Positions 58,591-64,000 of a DNA stretch of 64,000 nt are shown here, one piece after another. Source of the stretch: Dromiciops gliroides (Eukaryota > Chordata > Mammalia > Microbiotheria > Microbiotheriidae). Below the pieces are notes generated by a model. The model made no database searches. It had not been told where the DNA came from and saw only the letters and a program-made list of their open reading frames with translations. Both the position numbers and the translations under genes were made by a program. Positions within the stretch are counted from its first letter, which is position 1; the number at the start of each line of letters is the position of its first letter. The stretch is taken from positions 65,599,492-65,663,491 of the forward strand of contig NC_057867.1 in assembly GCF_019393635.1 (NCBI RefSeq), written 5' to 3'.

Positions 58591-59680
58591 AAAAGTCAAG
58601 AAAGGCTGGAAAATGAGCAAACAACAAAAAATAACCTGATTATCAAAAGTTGCTACAGTGACAACAAAGTCATAACATCTCCATCCAAAGCCTCAAAGAA
58701 AAAATGCGAATTGGTCACAGGCCCAAAAAAATTCCTAGAAGAGCTCAAAAAGGAGTTTAAAACTCAAATAAGAGAGGTGAAAAAAATGAGGAAGAGAAAT
58801 GAGTGATGCTAGAAAATCAAGAAAAAAGAGTCAGCAGCTTGGTAAAGGAGGTACAAAAAGTACTGAAGAAAATAACCCCTTAAAAACAGAAGAGACCAAA
58901 TGGTAAAAAGAGGCACAAAAATACACTGAAAAAAAAATGCCTTACAAAGCAAGATTGGCCAAATGGAGAAAGATGTACAAAAATTCACTAAAGAAAGTAA
59001 TATCTTGAAAATTTGAATTGTGCAAGTAGATGACTCCATGAGACATCAAGAAACAATCAAAAAATCAAAAGAATGAAAAAAAAATAGAAGAAAATGTGAA
59101 ATATCTCATTAGAAAAACAACTGACCCAGAAAATTGATTGAAGAGAGATAATTAAGAATTATTGGACTACTTGAAAGCCATGATCAAAAGAAGAGCCTAG
59201 ACATCATCTTTCAAGAATTATCAAAGAAAACTGTCCCAATATCTTAGAACCAGAGGATAAAATAGAAATTAAAAGAATCCACCAATCACTGCCTGAAAGA
59301 GATCCCAAAATGAAAACTCCTAGAAATATTATAGCCAAATTCTAGAGCTCTCAGGTGAGGGAGAAAATATTGCAAGCAGCCAGAAAGAAACAATTCAAAT
59401 ATCATGGAGCCACAATCAGGATAACACAAGATTTAGCAACTTCTACATTAAAGGATCGGAGGGTTGGGAATATGATATTCCAGAGGGGTTACAACCAAGA
59501 AGCACTTCAGCAGCAAAACTGTGGATAATCCTTCAGGGGAAAAAATGGATATTCAATGAAAATATTCCTAATGAAAAGACCAGAGCTAAATAGAAAAATT
59601 GACTTTCAAATACAAGACTCATGGGAAGCATAAAAAAATAAACAGGAAAGAGAAACCACAAGGGATTTGACTAAGTTAAA

Positions 59681-59818
59681 GGGAGAGAATTTGGAACTCA
59701 AAATTTTAAAAAATGGATGTTAAAAAACTTAAATTTTTTACATATAATTGAGAAAAAGAAAAGAAAAAAAGTTTCACCCACAAAAGTTTTTTTTAATAAC
59801 CCTTAATTTTAACACCTA
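59681..59818 (+). repeat. Templated insertion copied from the element's own 3' end and flank
   Basis: This segment matches 61398-61694 (minus the SINE at 61441-61585 and one of its duplicated 9-bp flanks), running through the L1 3' end, the target-site repeat and about 40 bp of outside flank. It lies mid-element between ctaagttaaa and the normal continuation aactgtttacattcc. Confidence 0.85.
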
Positions 59819-61440
59819 TTCAAATAAGGTAAAACTGTTTACATTCCTACATGGGAAGATGATACTTATTACTCCTAAGAACTTCATCACTATTAGGGCA
59901 GTTAGACAAAGACATAGAAGGCTTGGGTGTGAGTTGACTATGATGATCTATAAAAATATATAAAATATGTATAAATGATATATAAAAAATAAAATTAAGG
60001 GGTGAGAACTACAGATGCACTGGAAGAAGGGAGAAGAAAAAGGTAGAATGGAGTAAATTATCTCACATAAAAGAGGTATGAAAGAACTTATATAGTGGAG
60101 GGAAAGATGAGGTAGGATGGGAGATATCACTTGAACCTTATTCTCATCAGAATTGGCTCAAAGAGGGAATAACATACACAATCAGTTGGGTATAGAAATC
60201 TATCTTACCCTACAGAGAAGTAGGAGAGGAGGGGAATAATAGAAAGGAGGGGGTTGATACAAGGGAGCACAAATTGGGCGAGGTGGTGGTCAGAAACAAA
60301 ACACTTTTGAGGAGGGACGGGGTGAAAAGAAAGATAGAGAAGGATAAGTGGGGAAATAGGATGGAAGGAAATACACACCTAGTAAACTTAACTGTGGGAA
60401 AATTTTTACAGCAAGTTTCCCTAAGGGCCTCATTTCTCAAAAATATAAAGAACTGAGTCAAATTTATAAGAATACAAATCATTCCCGAATTGATAAATGG
60501 TCAAAGGATATGAACAAACAGTTTTCAGGTGAAGAAATAAAAGCTATCTATAATCATATGAAAAATTCTCTAAATCATTATTAATTAGAGAAATGCACAT
60601 TAAAACAATTCTGAGATACTACCTCCCACCTATCAGATTGGCTAATATGACAGAAAAGGAAAATGACAAATATTTGAGGGGATTATGGGAGAATAGGGAC
60701 ACTAATGCACTGTTGCTGGAGTTGTAAACTGATCCAACCATTCTGGAGAGCCATTTGGAACTGCCCAAAGGGCTATAAAACCATCCATACCCTTTGATCC
60801 AATAATACTACCACTAGGTCGGTATCTCAAAGAGATTAAAAAAGGGAAAGGACCTCTCTTATATAAAAATATTTATAGCAGCTCTTTTGGTGGTGGCAAA
60901 GAATTGGAAATTGAGGGGATACCTGTCAATTGGAGAATAGCTGAACAAGTTGTGGTATATGAATGTGATGGAATACTTTTGTGCTATAAGACATGATGAG
61001 TAAGATGATTTCAGAAACACCTGGAAAGACTTAGATGAACTGATACAAAATGAAGTGAGCAGAACCAAAAGAACGTTGTGCACAGTAACAGCAATATTGT
61101 ACAATGAAGAATTGCAAATGACTTAGCTATTGTGCTAAGCAATAATAATACAGCAATACAATAATCTAAAACAATTCTGAAGAACTCATGATAAAAAAAG
61201 CTATCTGCTTCCAGAGAATGAACTCAAGACTAAAGCATATTTTAAAAAGCTTTCTTCATTTCTCTTGGGATTTTTTTTTGGGGGGGGGAGGCTGTGTTTT
61301 CTTTAGCAACATGGCTAGTATTGGAATATGTTTTTCATGACTGTGCGTGCATAATCTATATCAAATTGCTTGCCTTCTCAAGGGGGGAGGAATGAGAGGG
61401 AGAGAATTTGGAACTCAGAATTTTAAAAAATGGATGTTAA

Positions 61441-61585
61441 GGGGGCAGCTAAGTGGTTCAGTGGATAAAGCACAGGCCCTGTATTCAGGAGTACCTGAGT
61501 TCAAATCCAGCCTCAGACACTTGACACTAGCTGTATGACCCTGGGCAAGTTACTTAACCCCCATTGCCCTGCAAAAAAAAAAAAA
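61441..61585 (+). repeat. WSINE-type SINE in the L1 3' UTR
   Basis: ggatgttaa flanks at 61432-61440 and 61586-61594. Confidence 0.96.
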
Positions 61586-61739
61586 GGATGTTAAAAAAAC
61601 TTAAATTTTTTTACATATAATTGAGAAAAAGAAAAGAAAAGAAAAAGTTTCACCCACAATAGTCTTTTTTAATAACCCTTAATTTTAACACCTAATAATT
61701 TCTTCCATTTTTAGTACTTTAATGATTACAAAGAGGCAG

Positions 61740-61992
61740 AAGCAGCTAGATGGCAATGGATAGAGAGCACTGGGCCTGAAGTCAGGAAGAATTAAGTTCA
61801 AATAAAGCCTCAGACACTAGCTGTATGACTCTGGGCAAGTCATTTAACTTTTGTTTGCCTCAGTTTCTTCAACTGTAAAATGGGGATAATAATAGTACTT
61901 ACCTTGCAGGAGGTGAGGATCAAGTGAGGTAATATTTGTAAAGCTCTTAGCAAAATGCCTGGCACATAGTAGGTACTATGTACTTATTCTCT
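61740..61992 (+). repeat. Long MIR/CORE-type SINE
   Basis: agcagctagatggcaatgga, gactctgggcaagtcattta, tcaactgtaaaatggggata, gcctggcacatagtaggtac. Confidence 0.82.
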
Positions 61993-62049
61993 TCTCCCCC
62001 TACAAAGCACTTTATCCACAATGGTCCTGAGAAAAATTACTTTCATTTT

Positions 62050-62232
62050 TTTTGATTAAATTATCTCCCCAAGGCTCCTCTCACTTTTTTTTTTCCAGGG
62101 CAATGGGGGTTAAGTGACTTGCCCAGGATCACACAGCTAGTATGTGTCAAGTGTCTGAGGCCAGATTTGAATTCAGGTACTCCTGACTCCAGGACGGGTG
62201 CTTTATCCACTGCGCCACGTAGCTGCCCCCTT
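62050..62232 (-). repeat. MAR1/WSINE-type SINE with candidate 3' transduction
   Basis: 14-bp attactttcatttt is identical at 62036-62049 and 62233-62246. Between the SINE's first A-run (T-run near 62086-62095) and a second A-run next to the target repeat lie about 31 bases of non-SINE sequence. Confidence 0.85.
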
Positions 62233-62644
62233 ATTACTTTCATTTTAAAGAGAAGAATCTGAGGGTTAGAGAAGTTAAGTGACTTAAATAGGTAGACTCG
62301 ATTATCTGGAAAACTTGGTCATTTAGAGTGATTTGTTTCCCAATTTGTTCCCCAGTTAGTATAGCAGTTTTCTCAGAGGTAAGCACTACTTCTCCTTTCT
62401 CTTCTGAAGTCCACAGTTTCCTGTCCTTTTGCTTTCTAAAGGTCTTGGAAAGTATTCAGAGTAATATGTAATTTTAGGTTTCAGGCAAGTATAAGTAGCG
62501 TTTACTTGCCTATTTTCATACAAGTGAAACCAGATGGGAGAGAATGACTTTTCATCTATTCATGACAATTGTATACACCATAGGGAAGGTGATCTTGTTT
62601 GGAAAAGTTATACTGTGTTTTATATGTAAAGGACTGAAAACTCC

Positions 62645-62857
62645 TAAGTAAAATCCCAGGATCCCTGAATTTCAGAGTTGGAAGGAGTTTAGAGACATGT
62701 AGTCCAACTCACAATTGAATAAGAATATCCTTTAAAAGAAGAGGTTGTCCAGTCTTTATTTGAAGACCTTCACTATCTATCAAGGCGGACCAATTATATT
62801 TTGGATGGCTCTAATGGGAAATTTGTCCTTATATTAAACATTAATCTGCCTCTCTGT

Positions 62858-62922
<65 letters not shown>

Positions 62923-63060
62923 AATATTCCCGTCCTCTAGAGACAAGCAGATCTTGTCTAATCTCTCTTCCACATGAAAGTCTTTTAAATACTTAAAGAT
63001 AACTATCATGTCTCTCCAGCCCCACAAGTCTTCTCTTTCTTTAGCCTAAAAGTCTCTTAG
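62645..63060 (-). mobile_element. CR1/L3-type LINE 3' fossil
   Basis: aatttcagagttggaaggag, ccagtctttatttgaagacc, ctcttccacatgaaagtctt and aactatcatgtctctccag follow the reverse L3 3' end; a (CT)n is inserted within. Confidence 0.72.
62862..62918. repeat. (CT)n microsatellite
   Basis: About 28 uninterrupted CT units, long enough to be highly polymorphic. Confidence 0.97.
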
Positions 63061-63061
63061 A

Positions 63062-63690
63062 AATGAAACTGCAAAAAGTGTAATCAAAGAAACTTACCTA
63101 TGGGAACAGGATGTTGTATTTTGTTTTCCCTTGAGGGCAAAGGCCTAGTAAACTCAATCATTATCCAGTAATCAAGAACCCACTCAAGGGTTACAAGCTC
63201 CTTTTGTCTTTTTTTTTTTTTTAGTAGCTAGATTGCACAGACTTACCCAGTCTAAGCCTGCCTATCAGAGAAAAGAAAGTGAGATAAGGGTTTTGAAATT
63301 CAGTGGGCATGAGAGGAAGGCTGTTTGGAATGTAGCAAACTTTTCTGTGGCCTAGAGGGAGGGAATGTTTAGGCTTTCCTCATTTGAGTTTACCAGGAAA
63401 TCCTGATCTTTGGTTCAGGGAAACTTGCTGATGTCTCTGAAAAGCAAATCTAAGGAATCAGTCCATGTCTCCGTTGTGACTGAGTTGAAGATTCTTCGGT
63501 TAAGTGTGACTACAAATAATAGCTCATATATCTGAATCTCAGAGTGCTTATTATTATTCCCATATTACAGGAAACTCAAGCTCCAAAAGTTTAAGTTGTA
63601 ACACCTGGGTGCAGTCCCCAACTCACAAGGTGAGGCCCCCAGAGGAGTTTGCCCCAGGTTCAAGATACTCTCTGGGTCCCTAGCGCCCAA
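63062..63690. other. Intergenic stretch, unrecognised
   Basis: No element or gene recognised. Confidence 0.4.
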
Positions 63691-63704
63691 AGTCATATGC
63701 CGGG

Positions 63705-63955
63705 TACACATGTGGAGAGAACCACAATGCATGAAACTTGTGTGGAGAGCCATATACATAGGTAACACGTTTGGCCAGGGCACACATGTGAACAGACACA
63801 CATATAAAGAACACAGGTCAGGGTGTGCACATGGAAGAGATCCCATGGTTGGACCATGTGTGAGCAGGAAGCGTGTATGGAGAGGTGTACACAGAAGGAA
63901 TACATTTTTCTGGCACATGTGTGGAGAGGTATGCATGTAGAGAACACACATGTAG
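63705..63955. repeat. Degenerate minisatellite, unit about 45 bp
   Basis: About 5.5 diverged copies of a unit resembling acatgtgtggagaggtatac followed by a gaacaca and ttggccagggcac part. Cys/His-rich frames on both strands come from the repeat. Confidence 0.75.
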
Positions 63956-64000
63956 GGGTAATTCAGGCCTTCTCTGCAGGGCTGCTCATTAATTCTGCTG

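Larger units (their letters stand above)
57768..61639 (+). mobile_element. HAL1-like short L1 (5' UTR + ORF1 remnant + ORF2 C-terminus)
   Basis: Flanked by agaaaaagtttca at 57755-57767 and 61640-61652. It opens with gggcagagccaagatggtgg, an L1 5' end. A damaged ORF1-like part follows (58600-59600) with coiled-coil-type Lys/Glu codons and then a catcatggagccacaatcag-type segment. A G/A-rich spacer (59820-60400) replaces the endonuclease and reverse-transcriptase region. The ORF2 C-terminus and 3' UTR follow (60410-61639). It contains two SINEs and one templated insertion. No frame is intact. Confidence 0.8.

Noticed and set aside
63565..63951. 128-codon Cys/His-rich minus frame resembling zinc-binding protein
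   Set aside because: It reads through the 45-bp minisatellite; the Cys/His spacing follows the repeat period, not a zinc-finger pattern.
1..64000. XIST-like or RSX-like long RNA in the RLIM neighbourhood
   Set aside because: I see no tandem-repeat module of the kind that characterises either RNA. The only minisatellite (63705-63955) is short and dissimilar as far as I can tell.
1..64000. CRISPR arrays, operons or phage-like modules
   Set aside because: The repeats present are eukaryotic SINEs and microsatellites; splice-junction gene structure and CpG island show nuclear vertebrate DNA.

Overview
The window is vertebrate nuclear DNA, almost certainly from a marsupial, with one recognisable protein-coding gene. 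The evidence is a dense scatter of tRNA-derived SINEs of the marsupial MAR1/WSINE type (A-box and B-box head, a shared 3' motif, A-rich tail, clear target-site duplications), together with marsupial-style L1 3' ends and old CR1/L3, L2 and MIR/THER fossils. SINE tails come in two forms, one reading 'ccccaattgcctcac' and one reading 'ccctcattgccccgc'. From memory the second suggests an Australian lineage, but I could not test this.

The gene is RLIM (RNF12), a RING-H2 E3 ubiquitin ligase, on the minus strand. It has a CpG-island promoter with a non-coding exon 1 (39938 to about 40100), a probable 59-nt non-coding exon 2 (38942-39000) and three coding exons: 14937-15105, 13748-13831 and 11523-13114. 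Splice phases agree throughout, and the spliced product is 614 residues with an intact C-terminal RING. An inferred 3' UTR of nearly 6 kb runs leftward to AATAAA signals at 5808-5813 and 5509-5514. Apart from an old MIR copy and simple repeats it is almost free of mobile elements. The intron between exon 2 and the start-codon exon is about 23.8 kb.

Layout: 1-5.1 kb is intergenic, with SINE/MIR copies. 5.5-11.5 kb is the RLIM 3' UTR. 11.5-15.1 kb holds the coding exons. 15.1-38.9 kb is the large intron, filled with SINEs, L1 3' ends, L3/CR1 fossils and an L2-type LINE broken by L1 and SINE insertions. 38.9-40.7 kb holds the 5' exons and CpG island. 40.7-64 kb is upstream intergenic DNA with further LINE fossils, a solo-LTR-like element, a HAL1-like short L1 (57768-61639) and a degenerate minisatellite at the right edge.

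I found no second protein-coding gene, tRNA, rRNA, CRISPR array or bacterial-type system. The observations most worth a second look are structural. They are a 138-bp templated insertion inside the HAL1-like element copied from its own 3' end plus flank, a SINE carrying a candidate 3' transduction, a short retroposed 3'-UTR-like fragment, a perfect 24-bp inverted duplication at the edge of an L3 fossil, a 16-bp-core hairpin that may be a mariner-type MITE, and a candidate non-coding RLIM exon containing an upstream ORF.
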